Below are positions 28,028-38,900 of a stretch of DNA of 64,000 bases, in pieces. Position 1 is the first letter of the stretch, and each line of letters opens with the position of its first letter. Origin of the DNA: Bacteroidia bacterium (lineage in GTDB: Bacteria > Bacteroidota > Bacteroidia > AKYH767-A > OLB10); NCBI GenBank assembly GCA_037045145.1, contig JBAOIA010000012.1, forward strand, positions 124,001 through 188,000, read 5' to 3'. A model generated the notes under the pieces. It was not told where the DNA came from, searched no databases, and was given only the letters and a program-made list of their open reading frames with translations. A program made the translations under genes and the position numbers.

Positions 28028-31000
28028 CATCAGGCTTAGTGTCGAAATCTGAACAGCATCGTTACCATCATTTTGATAGCTTACCCGAAGCAGTGGTGCG
28101 GTAGTGTTTTTCTCTCCGTTTCTTGAGATAATACCACAAGGAGGCAAATTACCAGAGCAACCAGATGTTTTACAAGCTGTGTAGGTAGTAAAATTATAGC
28201 CATGTAAAGTTATGCAAAAGAAACTTGCATTATTGTTTACGGTTATTGAACTGTTGATAATAGTCGTGCCGGGACCAACCGTGGCCGGCATGGTGCCTAA
28301 AACACCACCCTGAGCCGTGAACATAGAGAATAGCTGTGGCGAATTTAGCAGCGTAAGTGTAAAACTATAGATTCTGTTGCCATTGGCATCATGACCAATA
28401 CATTGAACATTGTCTATTTTAGCTTCTGTGCCACAGCCTACAGGAACTCCGCATTTGGGCAATTTCATACAATAGAGGTAGTTGCAGCTGCACTCCGGCT
28501 TGTTAGGATCAGTTATGTTAATGTCAAAACAAACATTGTTCGGGTAAGCACTGTAGGTTGATAATATGCCGGTGAGCAGTTGCGGTGGATTTGAATTCGG
28601 CAGCATTGACACTCCGCCATCTGGCGAAGTCACCATGACATTGGGATTAGCAGAACAACTGTAGTTGGTTACTATCTCGAAGTGATAATTATTCAATGAT
28701 TGTACATCACCATTTACTTCGTTCATGCAGTAAATTTTACCTTCGGGATAAAGCCTGCAAGGGCATGGTATAATGGTAATTTCAAGAGCATCAGACATCA
28801 TTTCGCAATTTGTCCCATCAGGATATGCAACTACCAACTGTAGTCTTACTACATACACACCCGGGCTGAGCAATCCCATATTAAGATTTTGGACCGGGCT
28901 TTGCTGTCCCGAAGTTTGAGCAACACCATCAACATACCATATCCATTTTTCAAATGACAAATTTCCACTACCGAATACGGTTACAGGCAACGTGTCGCAA
29001 TATTGTACACAGCCTGTCATCATAAATCCTGAATAGGGGTTTTCATGCACTTCAAAGGTTGCATGATTAGTACAGCCATTGGCATCAGTGAGTGTTGCCT
29101 GATAGCCACCGGCATTGTAAACCGTAACAACAGGTCCGCTTGCGCCATTGCTCCAGTTTACCCAGTAGGTACCGGCATTCATAACTGTCAGGTCTATGGG
29201 ATGTCCTTCGCAGGCATGTGCTACACTGCTTTGAATATCGGGCAATGGGGGCAACGGATTTACATCAACATCCACAGAGGTGCTGCGGCTGCAGCCGTTT
29301 GTGGTAATGTCAAGTGTTACATGATAGGTTCCGGCAACGGCACCTGCAATATGAATGGACGATTGACTAAAGGTTGTAGTAACATTATTGGGGTCAACCA
29401 CTGTCCAGTTATACTGTACGGCACTACCTTGATTACCATCTAAATTTATGGCATCGCCTTCGCACAGTGTCAAATCACCCCAAACAACAGGCTTTGGTAC
29501 ATTAACCACTGCTGCCTGACCCGGTTTTGCCGGACTGTAGCTGCAGCCGTTATTATCACTAACGGTAACAAAATATTGCCCTGTTTGAATTACCGTTAGT
29601 GTAGGTGTGGTAATTCCTCCTGTCCATAACCATGAGGTGGGTTGTGTGTAAGGTCCTGGAGTTGTAATAAAATCTAACTCCAAACTTCCATTTGCTCCCG
29701 GGCAAAAAGACACAGATGCAGGGCTTATTACCCCTCCTAATTGATTGTCGTTAACCGTTACCTGTTGTGTGCTTGTGTAGGTGCAGCCGTATTTGTCGGT
29801 AACGGTTAGTTGTACATTATAAATAATGAATCCAGCTCCAAACACTTTCAGCGCATTAATAGAGGAAGCCGGGTTTTGTGGGATAAAAGTAGCACCATCA
29901 TTAAAATCCCAAAGGGCATGATGCACGTTGGTGTTGCTTGCCGTTAGCTGCACTACCGTTTGCGCCTTGCAAAAGGGTCCTCCTGCAACGGTAAATGATG
30001 CTACGGGTGGTGCTGGTATATTTATTGTTAGTGTGCGTTCGCAATATTTGGTACCATTTCCTATTTTTAGTTTAATGTTATAGGTGCCTGCTGCCAAAGT
30101 AATGGTTGGGTGGTTGCTTGTGCTTAGCAGTGTGGTGCCTGAATACCACTCCCAAGAGGTTATTGGAGTGATAAAAGCTGATAGGTCAATAAACTCCACA
30201 TCATAGCTTCCCGGTGTGCTGCTGCAATGCAGCGAGGTTATAAAATCAGGAATAAGGGCTAAAGGTATTGGTGCACAATAATGGTCGCAATACTGTTGCC
30301 CGGTATTATCGTAGGCATACAAACAGGCGCTATATTGTCCGGCAGTGCTGTATGTATGTGTTGGATTAGGCTGACTACTAGTAACGCCATCACCAAAATC
30401 CAATAAGAAACTTGCCTGTGTAGGATTGAAGCTCTCTGTAAAATCTATCGTTTGACAATCTGATGCAGGCGTGGCTGTAAAACTAATGTTTATTGGATCG
30501 GGATTACACGGTATAGGATTGGGCGAACAAGTTGAAATTGAAATGGTTTGTGATGATGCGCAACCGGTTACTGTATTGGTAATAGTTATACCGAATGGTT
30601 GTGTGTCTAAGTAATTAAGTGTATTAATGTTGGTATTATTGGAGGCATTATTACTCCACGAATAATTAAAGCTACCTGATTGTTGCACTAACGTGGCTGT
30701 TATATTGGTCGTAGTTGGTGGGCAGAAATACAAAGGCGAAAGGGTCAGTGAAAGTAAGGGAGCAGGATTAACGTCAACTTTGGTGCTGGCATAAGACTGG
30801 CAGCCGCCATCATCAACCGTCAGGGTAACATCAAAGGTTGTGAGGTTGGCACCTTGAGTCAGCACATAAGAATGCGATGCTGTTAATGGGCTGTTGCCGC
30901 TATTGCCATCACCAAAACTCCAGGTATAATTACCCGGTAGTGCCGGTACGGCTGTAAATGTTATAGGCGTATTTTCACAAGCAGGATTGGGTGATGCTGT

Positions 31001-33391
31001 AATAGCCAAAGAAGGTGCTCCGCCCAGTGAAATGTTGGGTGGGTCGAACACCGTATTCGGGTAAGAGATTGGGGGCGAACCACAAAGTGATGTCTTTACC
31101 TGAAGATACGTATCGTAAACACCGGAGGGAGAAGGCTGGTTATTCCATTGCACGGTTACACTGGTAGTGCCTTGCCCGCTGATGATGCTGCCTGCTGTAG
31201 CTGGAATGATTACCCATTCCAATTGGTCGAATATATAATTACCCTGAGGAGCAGCATTGGAAATCTGATAGGTTACCTGTTTATTTATGCAGGGTGTAAA
31301 ATTACCGGTTATGACAGGGTTGATGTATAATCTTTCCTGTATAGGCAATACCGTTGGCATTGATTTGCATCCTGTAGAAGACTCTACCTGTACCAAACTG
31401 ATGGAATAGTTATGCGGAGGCGCTGTATTAATCCAGCCTATTGACAATTCATTGCCTGTGCCTGTTGCAGGCAATCCTTGTGTTGTACTCCATTCTAAAT
31501 AATATCCGGCATTCAATGTTGTGCCGCTATACAAATGTACTGTGCCCGGACATATTGGGTTATCGCCAACAGGCAGTGCCGGTGCCGGTGGGGCGTCTGT
31601 TATTTCAATAGTGATGCTTGCAATGTAATTACAATAACTGTTGGTATTGTCTAATGCTGTAATAATATAGGTGCCACTCGGATAAGTCCACCCTGTAATA
31701 GTAAAATCAGGAATACCGGTGCCGCTACCAAGATATATAGTGTTTTGAGAAGCATCTGTCAGAGTCCAATCCAACAGCACGTTATCAGGATTAACAGCAG
31801 TTAGCACTACATCTGCTCCCGGACAACTTTTTGTGGGGCCGCTAATGCTAAAAGGCTGCTTGGTTTCAACTGTTATGCTTGCAGTGCCTCCGCAATCTAA
31901 TAAGGCATTGTTATAATTTACACTTAGGGTTGATGTGCCCGCACTTGCCCAATCTACCAGTATTTCGTTGGTGCCTTGACCTGAAATAATTGTACCATTG
32001 CTGCCTGTTATCTGCCAGTTATAAACACAACCCGTCATGGCAGGAACACTGTATTTTGTCTGAGAGCCTTTACATACTAATGTTGGCCCGTCAATACTAC
32101 TTGTTGTAGAAATAATTGGTATCTCAACACAAGTTTCACTCGGGCAATAATTGCCACACCCACCGTTAGTATTATCTAAACATAAAATTCCATTGCCGCT
32201 GCCTCCTGTCCATTCTACCTGTATGCTACTGCCATAAGGCGTTGGTGAAAGTATGTTTCCACCGGTAACTACCCAGTTATAAGAACTGCAATTCACTGCA
32301 TCGGTATAATATTTACCTGTATCGCCTTGGCATATCGGTGTCGGGCATTCTATATTCACACCATTTACCGGGTCAACTTCTACCGTTACATAACATATGC
32401 CTGTACAACCGCAAGCATTGGTTACGGTGAGCGTTACGTGATAGGTTCCGGGGGTTAGCCATGAATGTACTTCATCTCTATGTGTCGAAAAAGTACCATC
32501 ACCAAAATCCCACAACCAACTTACAATTGGCGAGCCTGAATTTCCAAGATCAGCATTACCAAAAAACAAAGCATTCTGTTCAAGACAGACAGCAATTGAG
32601 CCTCCTAAACGACAATCCACATCTCCGGGATATGCAGTTATTATTGCCAGTGGCGATTCAATTATCTCAATGCATTTTTCAGTCGTATTTACACAACCAT
32701 TGCCATCGGTCTCCGTTACAGAAACCATTCCGTTGCCGGCACTTCCCCACAAAACTCCTATCTCATTGTTTGAAATGACTGTAAAACTTTGTGCCCCTGT
32801 TACGCTCCAATTTAATACCGAACCAACGTTAACGGGATTTGCGAAGTAATGAACAGTTCCGTTTTCACAAACATGCCAGCAGGTGTCGTTTACTACTGTG
32901 GGCATTACCTGTCCTTCATGCTCTTTATAGATAACACAGTTATTGGTGAAATCTGTGGTTAATACAGGCTGTGGTAATGGGTTTACTGTTACAGCAAGCG
33001 ATGGTGTTCCTATTACTGTTCCGGAAACATCATACAAAGTAACACCAACAGAGCCTGAACCCACTGCACTCCAACCTATACTCACTGTGCCTGTGCCCGT
33101 ACTTACGATATAGCCACCGGATACATTCCATGTGTATGTTGCAGGTAATGGTGTTCCGCTGACTGAATATACTGAAATATTATTCATGCAGTCTTCTGTG
33201 TTGCCTACTACAGCATATTGCGCCTTTAAAAAGCACGGAAGCAACACCAGCAATAATGCAATAATTCTTGTCTTCAAAACATTTTTCCTTAACCTGCTAA
33301 AGGTGCTTTTCAGAAAATTGTTTGCGGGGGGGGGGGGTAATGTAATAGCTCTCATAAACATGGTTTTTTGGTTTGTAATTATGTCATGCAT
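27806..33391 (-). CDS. Giant T9SS surface protein with PKD-like domains, possibly phase-variable
   Basis: 1861 residues from the first of three in-frame ATGs (33391, 33361, 33355). A basic N-terminal stretch of about 40 residues includes four prolines encoded by a C12 tract, then comes the signal peptide (TRIIALLLVLLPCFLKAQ). The body is made of many PKD/Ig-like beta domains (clear examples SWLWDFGDGTFSTHRDEVH, YTWSFGDGNSGNSPLTASH, ALWDFNDGATF), with many Cys residues. The C-terminus is a T9SS type A domain (LSLMPNPAKNSVTLRYSA). Such proteins act as adhesins or matrix proteins in Bacteroidota; the ligand is unknown. It heads a three-gene operon with two duplicated propeller proteins. Confidence 0.85.
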   Translation of the reverse strand: MHDIITNQKTMFMRAITLPPPPANNFLKSTFSRLRKNVLKTRIIALLLVLLPCFLKAQYAVVGNTEDCMNNISVYSVSGTPLPATYTWNVSGGYIVSTGTGTVSIGWSAVGSGSVGVTLYDVSGTVIGTPSLAVTVNPLPQPVLTTDFTNNCVIYKEHEGQVMPTVVNDTCWHVCENGTVHYFANPVNVGSVLNWSVTGAQSFTVISNNEIGVLWGSAGNGMVSVTETDGNGCVNTTEKCIEIIESPLAIITAYPGDVDCRLGGSIAVCLEQNALFFGNADLGNSGSPIVSWLWDFGDGTFSTHRDEVHSWLTPGTYHVTLTVTNACGCTGICYVTVEVDPVNGVNIECPTPICQGDTGKYYTDAVNCSSYNWVVTGGNILSPTPYGSSIQVEWTGGSGNGILCLDNTNGGCGNYCPSETCVEIPIISTTSSIDGPTLVCKGSQTKYSVPAMTGCVYNWQITGSNGTIISGQGTNEILVDWASAGTSTLSVNYNNALLDCGGTASITVETKQPFSISGPTKSCPGADVVLTAVNPDNVLLDWTLTDASQNTIYLGSGTGIPDFTITGWTYPSGTYIITALDNTNSYCNYIASITIEITDAPPAPALPVGDNPICPGTVHLYSGTTLNAGYYLEWSTTQGLPATGTGNELSIGWINTAPPHNYSISLVQVESSTGCKSMPTVLPIQERLYINPVITGNFTPCINKQVTYQISNAAPQGNYIFDQLEWVIIPATAGSIISGQGTTSVTVQWNNQPSPSGVYDTYLQVKTSLCGSPPISYPNTVFDPPNISLGGAPSLAITASPNPACENTPITFTAVPALPGNYTWSFGDGNSGNSPLTASHSYVLTQGANLTTFDVTLTVDDGGCQSYASTKVDVNPAPLLSLTLSPLYFCPPTTTNITATLVQQSGSFNYSWSNNASNNTNINTLNYLDTQPFGITITNTVTGCASSQTISISTCSPNPIPCNPDPINISFTATPASDCQTIDFTESFNPTQASFLLDFGDGVTSSQPNPTHTYSTAGQYSACLYAYDNTGQQYCDHYCAPIPLALIPDFITSLHCSSTPGSYDVEFIDLSAFITPITSWEWYSGTTLLSTSNHPTITLAAGTYNIKLKIGNGTKYCERTLTINIPAPPVASFTVAGGPFCKAQTVVQLTASNTNVHHALWDFNDGATFIPQNPASSINALKVFGAGFIIYNVQLTVTDKYGCTYTSTQQVTVNDNQLGGVISPASVSFCPGANGSLELDFITTPGPYTQPTSWLWTGGITTPTLTVIQTGQYFVTVSDNNGCSYSPAKPGQAAVVNVPKPVVWGDLTLCEGDAINLDGNQGSAVQYNWTVVDPNNVTTTFSQSSIHIAGAVAGTYHVTLDITTNGCSRSTSVDVDVNPLPPLPDIQSSVAHACEGHPIDLTVMNAGTYWVNWSNGASGPVVTVYNAGGYQATLTDANGCTNHATFEVHENPYSGFMMTGCVQYCDTLPVTVFGSGNLSFEKWIWYVDGVAQTSGQQSPVQNLNMGLLSPGVYVVRLQLVVAYPDGTNCEMMSDALEITIIPCPCRLYPEGKIYCMNEVNGDVQSLNNYHFEIVTNYSCSANPNVMVTSPDGGVSMLPNSNPPQLLTGILSTYSAYPNNVCFDINITDPNKPECSCNYLYCMKLPKCGVPVGCGTEAKIDNVQCIGHDANGNRIYSFTLTLLNSPQLFSMFTAQGGVLGTMPATVGPGTTIINSSITVNNNASFFCITLHGYNFTTYTACKTSGCSGNLPPCGIISRNGEKNTTAPLLRVSYQNDGNDAVQISTLSLMPNPAKNSVTLRYSARTGGIITITSAVGQKMYNEKVTTEGLVELSTQQWLPGIYFVTLQSNAGDCLVQKLIIIK
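33326..33337. repeat. Twelve-base homopolymer (C12 on the coding strand)
   Basis: Twelve consecutive G on the given strand, inside codons 19-22 of the 1861-residue surface protein, upstream of its signal peptide. A change of one base either way leads quickly to a stop codon (TGA or TAG). Confidence 0.9.
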
Positions 33392-33538
33392 CTATCCAAA
33401 TGCAAACCAAAATTAAATCTGTTTAATTGAAATTCCAAATTTATTTTGGAAAAATAGTTCACGGTTTTGATTGATTTTTAAAAAATAATGATTTACTTTT
33501 CTCGTATCAAAAAAACTACCATGTTCTTCATTAACTAT

Positions 33539-34105
33539 TTAATGCTGTATCACACGCTCCTTTTTAAACTCTGCGGGGTTGCCCTGATAGATGCCATAAG
33601 CTTTAAGTCCTGATGTAGCCACAGAACCTGCTGCCAGCACACTGTGAGAATAACATGTTACGTTGGGACAAACAATAGCTTTTGCTCCAATAAAAACACC
33701 ATCCTCAATTGTCACAGGGCCAAAAATGGTTTCAAACCTTGAGCTTTTATAATTGTGATTGCCTGTAAGTATCATAGCTCCTTGTGCTATGTTTACATGG
33801 CTTCCTATAGTTACCTGATCAAGATTATAAATCCATGCGTTTTCGCCAATCCAAACATGATTGCCAATTGTCAATCGCCAGGGGAACTTTATATTAACAC
33901 CGGGCTTGCTGATGACTACGCCCTTCCCTATCCTTGCACCAAACAGGCGCAGCAAAAAACATCGTATTGCACTCGAAGGGCAAAAAGGGCTGATGAAAAA
34001 AATAACATTGACCCAATGCCACAGAAAAAATTTTAATGAAGATGCGCCACGGTCAAATTCTGATGGATTAAATTTAGATAAATCGGACTTTACACGTTCT
34101 TCCAT
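33539..34105 (-). CDS. WcaF-like colanic/exopolysaccharide acetyltransferase
   Basis: 188 residues with a left-handed beta-helix hexapeptide pattern (IGKGVVISKPGVNIKFPW, VWIGENAWIYNL, VTIGSHVNIAQGAMIL) and the active-site-like GNHNYKS segment. The order of motifs and the length fit the putative colanic acid acetyltransferase WcaF family. It would O-acetylate a sugar in exopolysaccharide. No other glycan genes are adjacent, and the partial aminotransferase at the left edge is 33 kb away. A general maltose/serine-type acetyltransferase cannot be fully excluded. Confidence 0.82.
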   Translation of the reverse strand: MEERVKSDLSKFNPSEFDRGASSLKFFLWHWVNVIFFISPFCPSSAIRCFLLRLFGARIGKGVVISKPGVNIKFPWRLTIGNHVWIGENAWIYNLDQVTIGSHVNIAQGAMILTGNHNYKSSRFETIFGPVTIEDGVFIGAKAIVCPNVTCYSHSVLAAGSVATSGLKAYGIYQGNPAEFKKERVIQH

Positions 34106-34134
34106 TGGCCAAAAATAAAAAATGTAACAATGTG

Positions 34135-34695
34135 TTAATCCTTTATCGGAAAGCGAATAGTTTGGCTGGCATAAAAATGATACTGCACTAAATGTTCTTT
34201 AATATAATTCTGCCAGGTTCGCTGTGCAAATTCTACATTGGAAAACTCTGTTGCTTTATCGTAAGCCTGATGTTGCTTCTGCAGATCCACCCATGTTTTG
34301 TCATACACTTCCTGCACGTCTTTTATGAAGGTGCGCTTATTGGTCTTTAAAGCCAAAACCCGCTTTTTCATCTTACGGGCAAAGACTTCAGTTAAATCAA
34401 AATGACCTTTTTCATGTTCCAACAATGCCGGTGTTACATCTTTTTTACGTACCCACGATTTGTTTTTATCCATGTATGCAATAATGGTCAAAATGGCTGT
34501 GTCGCCAACAATCTGCGGAATACAATACAAGCCGCAGTTGGTTGAAATATGCAGGTTTTTGTCAGGCGATGTTATTGGCCCTTTATAATCTTCCATTTTT
34601 AAGGATAGTGAATCATTCCACTCTATCAATTCGCGTTGTGCATTGGATGTCTGACTTAAAACGAAACAAAAAACAAATACAGTCAAAAAGCGCAT
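34135..34695 (-). CDS. DUF922 family secreted putative Zn protease
   Basis: 186 residues with a signal peptide (MRFLTVFVFCFVLSQTSNAQ). ALLEHEKGHFDLTEVFARK contains an HExxH zinc-binding motif, the hallmark of DUF922, whose members are predicted metalloproteases of unknown substrate. It lies 29 bp upstream of the acetyltransferase on the same strand and may share its transcript. Confidence 0.85.
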   Translation of the reverse strand: MRFLTVFVFCFVLSQTSNAQRELIEWNDSLSLKMEDYKGPITSPDKNLHISTNCGLYCIPQIVGDTAILTIIAYMDKNKSWVRKKDVTPALLEHEKGHFDLTEVFARKMKKRVLALKTNKRTFIKDVQEVYDKTWVDLQKQHQAYDKATEFSNVEFAQRTWQNYIKEHLVQYHFYASQTIRFPIKD

Positions 34696-34826
34696 ACTTT
34701 TAAATTTTTAGATTCTTTTACGGCAGATGCTCTTTTTTTTTACATCAAAACTTCTTCAAACCTTACATTGAACTTACTGTTTCAACTTTTTGGCAGTCAA
34801 ATTTCAGAGCATTTAGCCGGTATCCT

Positions 34827-34834
34827 TAACTTTG
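34827..34834 (+). promoter_or_regulatory. Bacteroidota -7 promoter box for ybaB
   Basis: TAACTTTG is an exact match to TAnnTTTG, 18 bp before the ATG at 34853. The -33 position holds only ATTTC. Confidence 0.5.
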
Positions 34835-34852
34835 CATAAAAAAAATGAAATC

Positions 34853-35149
34853 ATGTTTGGAAAGTTAGCCGAGGCACAAAAAAAAATGCAAGAGATAAAA
34901 GACAGACTGGAAACAGTAATTGTCACAGGAGAAGCAGAAAATGGCAAGGTTGTAGTCGAAGCCAACGGCAATAACCGCATACGCTCAATAACCATCAATG
35001 AATCGTTATTTAAAATTGGAGATAAACACGAAGTTGAAGAGTTGATTACTGTTGCTGTTAACCGTGCGCTTGAAGCTTCAGAAAAATTAATGCAAATAGA
35101 AATGGCTGCAGCATCAAAGGATATTCTACCCGGATTTTTACAAAAATGA
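34853..35149 (+). CDS. YbaB/EbfC nucleoid-associated protein
   Basis: 98 residues from the ATG at 34853; an in-frame start 21 nt earlier would overlap the promoter box. MFGKLAEAQKKMQEIKDRLE, then GKVVVEANGNNRIRSITI and a C-terminal helix with LMQIEMAAASKDILPGF follow the family pattern. YbaB/EbfC dimers bind DNA with little sequence preference. In many bacteria the gene neighbours dnaX/recR; here it does not. Confidence 0.9.
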   Translation: MFGKLAEAQKKMQEIKDRLETVIVTGEAENGKVVVEANGNNRIRSITINESLFKIGDKHEVEELITVAVNRALEASEKLMQIEMAAASKDILPGFLQK

Positions 35150-35157
35150 TTTCCCTC

Positions 35158-35871
35158 CTATTTCTTTAATGTTTTATAGAGCTCAAACTTTTTCTTTACA
35201 TAAAGGATAAAATCGTATTGTGTAGAATTTTTCAAGAACTCATCGCTGACGTTAATAAAATCAACAAAGTCGTCAAACTTTTCTTCATCCAGAGTTATCA
35301 TATCATTGTCAACATATTTCCGAAATAACTCTTTAAGTAATTTTCGTTTATTGTCTTCGTTTCTCAGTTGGGCAATATTTCGTTTAGCTCTCTCTCGTTT
35401 GCTGAAAGATTGATACAAAAAAGTAATCGGGCTTTCAAATGCATCAATGCCAGAAACCATATAGTCTTCTTTTTTATAGCCGAGCTTTTCAATATCTTTT
35501 TGAATGACTTCGAGTTCGCGAGGCGGAATTATAATTACAGGTTTCAAGGTAACAACTGGTTTTTCAAGCAAGACTGCTATTCTGAATGTGTCTTTTTGCA
35601 TCGAATCTTTAAAACACAGCTTTTTTACAGAATAGCCTGTCGCATTCACCATAATAGTATCTGTTTTATTAAAACCATACTGAAACGAATTATTATCAGC
35701 TGAAAAAAAACCTGTTCCGGTGGTTTTATTTACAATCATTAATCCCTGCAAAGGTAGTGCAGGATCGTTGCCATTTACTTTGGCAACGACATAAACTTTT
35801 TGCCCTTTAACAAAAACAGTCAGCAGCGACAACGCAAAAATTAAAACATGGCATTTAGCTTTCAATATCAT
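35158..35871 (-). CDS. Exported protein with carboxypeptidase-regulatory-like N-terminal domain, function unknown
   Basis: 237 residues from the ATG at 35871 (signal peptide MILKAKCHVLIFALSLLTVFVKGQ). Residues about 25-110 look like a CarboxypepD_reg-like beta sandwich (LPLQGLMIVNKTTGTGFFSA; TIMVNATGYSVKK). The rest is highly charged and helical (for example SKRERAKRNIAQLRNEDNKR) without a recognisable family. It lies convergent with ybaB. I do not recognise a function; such proteins are common periplasmic or outer-membrane unknowns of Bacteroidota. Confidence 0.7.
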   Translation of the reverse strand: MILKAKCHVLIFALSLLTVFVKGQKVYVVAKVNGNDPALPLQGLMIVNKTTGTGFFSADNNSFQYGFNKTDTIMVNATGYSVKKLCFKDSMQKDTFRIAVLLEKPVVTLKPVIIIPPRELEVIQKDIEKLGYKKEDYMVSGIDAFESPITFLYQSFSKRERAKRNIAQLRNEDNKRKLLKELFRKYVDNDMITLDEEKFDDFVDFINVSDEFLKNSTQYDFILYVKKKFELYKTLKK

Positions 35872-35926
35872 ACGGCAATAATAACAACTATACATAAACT
35901 GTTCAATGAAGATTTACCATAAAAAA

Positions 35927-35951
35927 AGGGAAACCAGTTACGGTCTCCCCT
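35927..35951 (-). terminator. Terminator of the 2.1-kilo-residue surface protein gene
   Basis: On the minus strand AGGGGAGACC pairs with GGTTTCCCT around GTAACT, followed by seven T. It begins 25 bp past the stop at 35976. Confidence 0.85.
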
Positions 35952-35975
35952 ATTCTGAAGCTACTGTTTCTGTTT

Positions 35976-38900
35976 TTAGCGATTCACTTCAAATCTTATA
36001 TGATTCTCTTCACTACCTTTTGTGATGGTTAGCGTGTAAACTCCCGGAGTAAACATTCTCAGGTCAATGTCGCCACCATTGTTTCCTTCAGAAGCCATCT
36101 TCTTATCGTTCAATAAAACCCGACCGGCAATATCACTAACTCTGATAAAGTAATAACCTTCTTTCTTTGCATCAAAGGCATAGGTAATGTGGTCATCTGC
36201 AGGATTTGGATAAGCATTGATCATCAGTTCAGAAGTAGCTTCTCCCAATCGTGCATTGCCTGTTGTGAAATTCTCCATAGAACTATAAGCAGAATTGTTT
36301 GAATAAGTACACATAGATTTGAGCTGAACATTATACAACACTCCCGGACTAAGGTTTCTGATAATGGTATGTCCTGCAGAGGCTCTGACATAGGCATATT
36401 TCCACGAATTACTTGTTAACGGTGCGTATTTTATCACCACATAGGAAACACCTGGTTGTGGATTCCAGCTTACAGTAGCTCTGTTTGACATTACATTTGA
36501 TATAGTAATTCCACTTATCACATCACATCCACTTGTAGTAGTAAAATAATTATCGCTGCTGTAGTTGCTTGATACATTTCCACACTCAGTCTTTACGCTC
36601 CACTGATAGGTAGTTCCGGAAACTAAACCTGTTAAATTAAATCCCCATGCTGTAGTATTGTTAGTAGCAAGTGACTTATAGGTATAGCTTGATGCGCCTA
36701 ACTTTTTGTAACGTATGGTGATGTTAGTTGCACGTGTACCATACCAATTGAGCTGTGCTGAACTGTTGGTAACATTAGTGGTAAATGTATTTACAACAGT
36801 ACTGCCGCAAGCGGTAGGGCCACTAAGTGTAGTAAATACTTCTGTTGCACTTACGATTGCACTACCTGCACAGATTGCAGTAACTCTCCACTGATAAGTA
36901 GTTGCAGGTAATAATTCGTTAATATCAATATTGTTTCGTGAACGAACATATTTTACAATCACTGTTGAGCTTCCCATTACGTTATAAGCAACTCTGAATG
37001 AATCGGCCGAAACAGCAGGATTCCACATCAACGAAGCTTTTTTATCAATAATATTAAACGCACTTAACATATCAGGTTTAGCACAAGGTGCAGGCTCTAA
37101 TGAGTTAACTTGAATTTTTGCTGCCGGTGACTGACATCCATAAGCATTCTTGGCTACAACTGAGTAAACACCTGATGCATTTACAGATATTGTTGGCGTT
37201 GTCTGACCACCATTCCACTGGTAAGATGCTGCACTTGGTTCAAATGCTTTAAGCTGATACATTGTGCCTGTAACATAAGTGTAGGTAACTTCAGGCTTGT
37301 TTGGTGTTGGTGCCTGAGCGATGGTGATATTAGCAGTTGATGTAGAACCGTCACTGTTTCTGATGTTTACAGTGTATGTGCCGGGATTAGTAACAACTAT
37401 ACTTTGTGTAGCTTGTAACCCGGGTAACCAAATGTATTGCATTCCAGGACTTGAAGTAAGCGTTGCAGATTGACCCAAGCAAATCTGATTGTTAGCAGCA
37501 GTAGTTGTTATTGATGCAGGTTGCGAATTGTTTACTACGGTTATGACCATTGGTGATGATGTAGCAGAACATCCTTGTGCATTAGTAACTTTTACAGTGT
37601 AGCTTCCCCCTGTATTTACAGTAATTGAAGAAGTTGTTGCACCGGTTGACCACAAATAACTGCTACCTGCTGATGCAGTTAAAGTTACTGACTGACCTTG
37701 TGTGATGGTTGTTGAACCACTGGCAGTTATAGTAGCTACAGGTAATGGATTCACTGTAACAACCAACGGTGCTGACGTTGCCGAACATGAACCATTAGAA
37801 ACAGTTACAACATAACTTCCTGATGTACTCACATTAATATCCTGAGTAGTTGCTCCATTTGACCATTGATAAGATGTTCCTGCACCGGCACTTAATGTTA
37901 CGCCACCACCCTGACAAAAAGTAGTTGGGCCATTAGCAATAATTGTTGCAGATGCACCACCTGTAGTAACAGCCAATGGAGCAGATGTAGTTACACATCC
38001 TTGTACATTATAAACTTTTACGGTATAGCTTCCTGCCGCAGACACAGTGATGGATTGTGTTGTTGCACCTGTTGACCATAAATATGATGAACCACTGCTT
38101 GCTTTTAATACTACACTTGCTCCTGAACAAAGCATGGTAGAACCATTAGGTGTAATTGTTGCAACTGGATTTGATGCCACTGTAACAGTTTGTGGTGCCG
38201 ATGTAGCTGAACAATTTCCATTAGAAACGGTTACAGAATATGAACCGGCAGCATTAACAGTTATTGATTTTGTTGTTGCACCATTTGACCATAAATATGA
38301 TGTGCTTGTATTGGCAGTTAAAGTTACATTACCTCCTTGACAGAAGCTAGTCGGCCCGTTAGCCGTAATTGTAGCTGTTGGTATTTGACTTACTGTTACA
38401 ACCTTTGGGGCAGACGTTGCTGAACAGCTACCTGAATTAACCGTTACAGAGTATGAACCAGATGCATTAACAGTTATTGATTTTGTTGTTGCGCCATTTG
38501 ACCATAAATATAAAGTGCCTGTGTTGGCTGTTAATGTTACACTTCCGCCCTGACAGAAAGAAGTAGGACCACCGGCTGTGATAGTTGCAGTTGCATTATT
38601 ACTCACAGCAACAACTGTTGGAGCCGATGTAGCTGAACAATTCCCATTAGCTACGGTTACTGAATATGAACCGGCTGCGCTAACTGTTATTGATTGAGTA
38701 GTTGCTCCATTTGACCATTGATAAGATGAACCTGCATTAGCAGTTAAAGTAACATTACTACCCGGACAAAATGTGGTTGGTCCATTGGCAGTGATAGTTG
38801 CTGTTGCCGAATTACTAACTGTTACAGAAGTTGGAGCAGATGTTGCACTGCACGATCCATTATTAACTGTAACAGAATATGAACCTGCTGTATTGACAGT

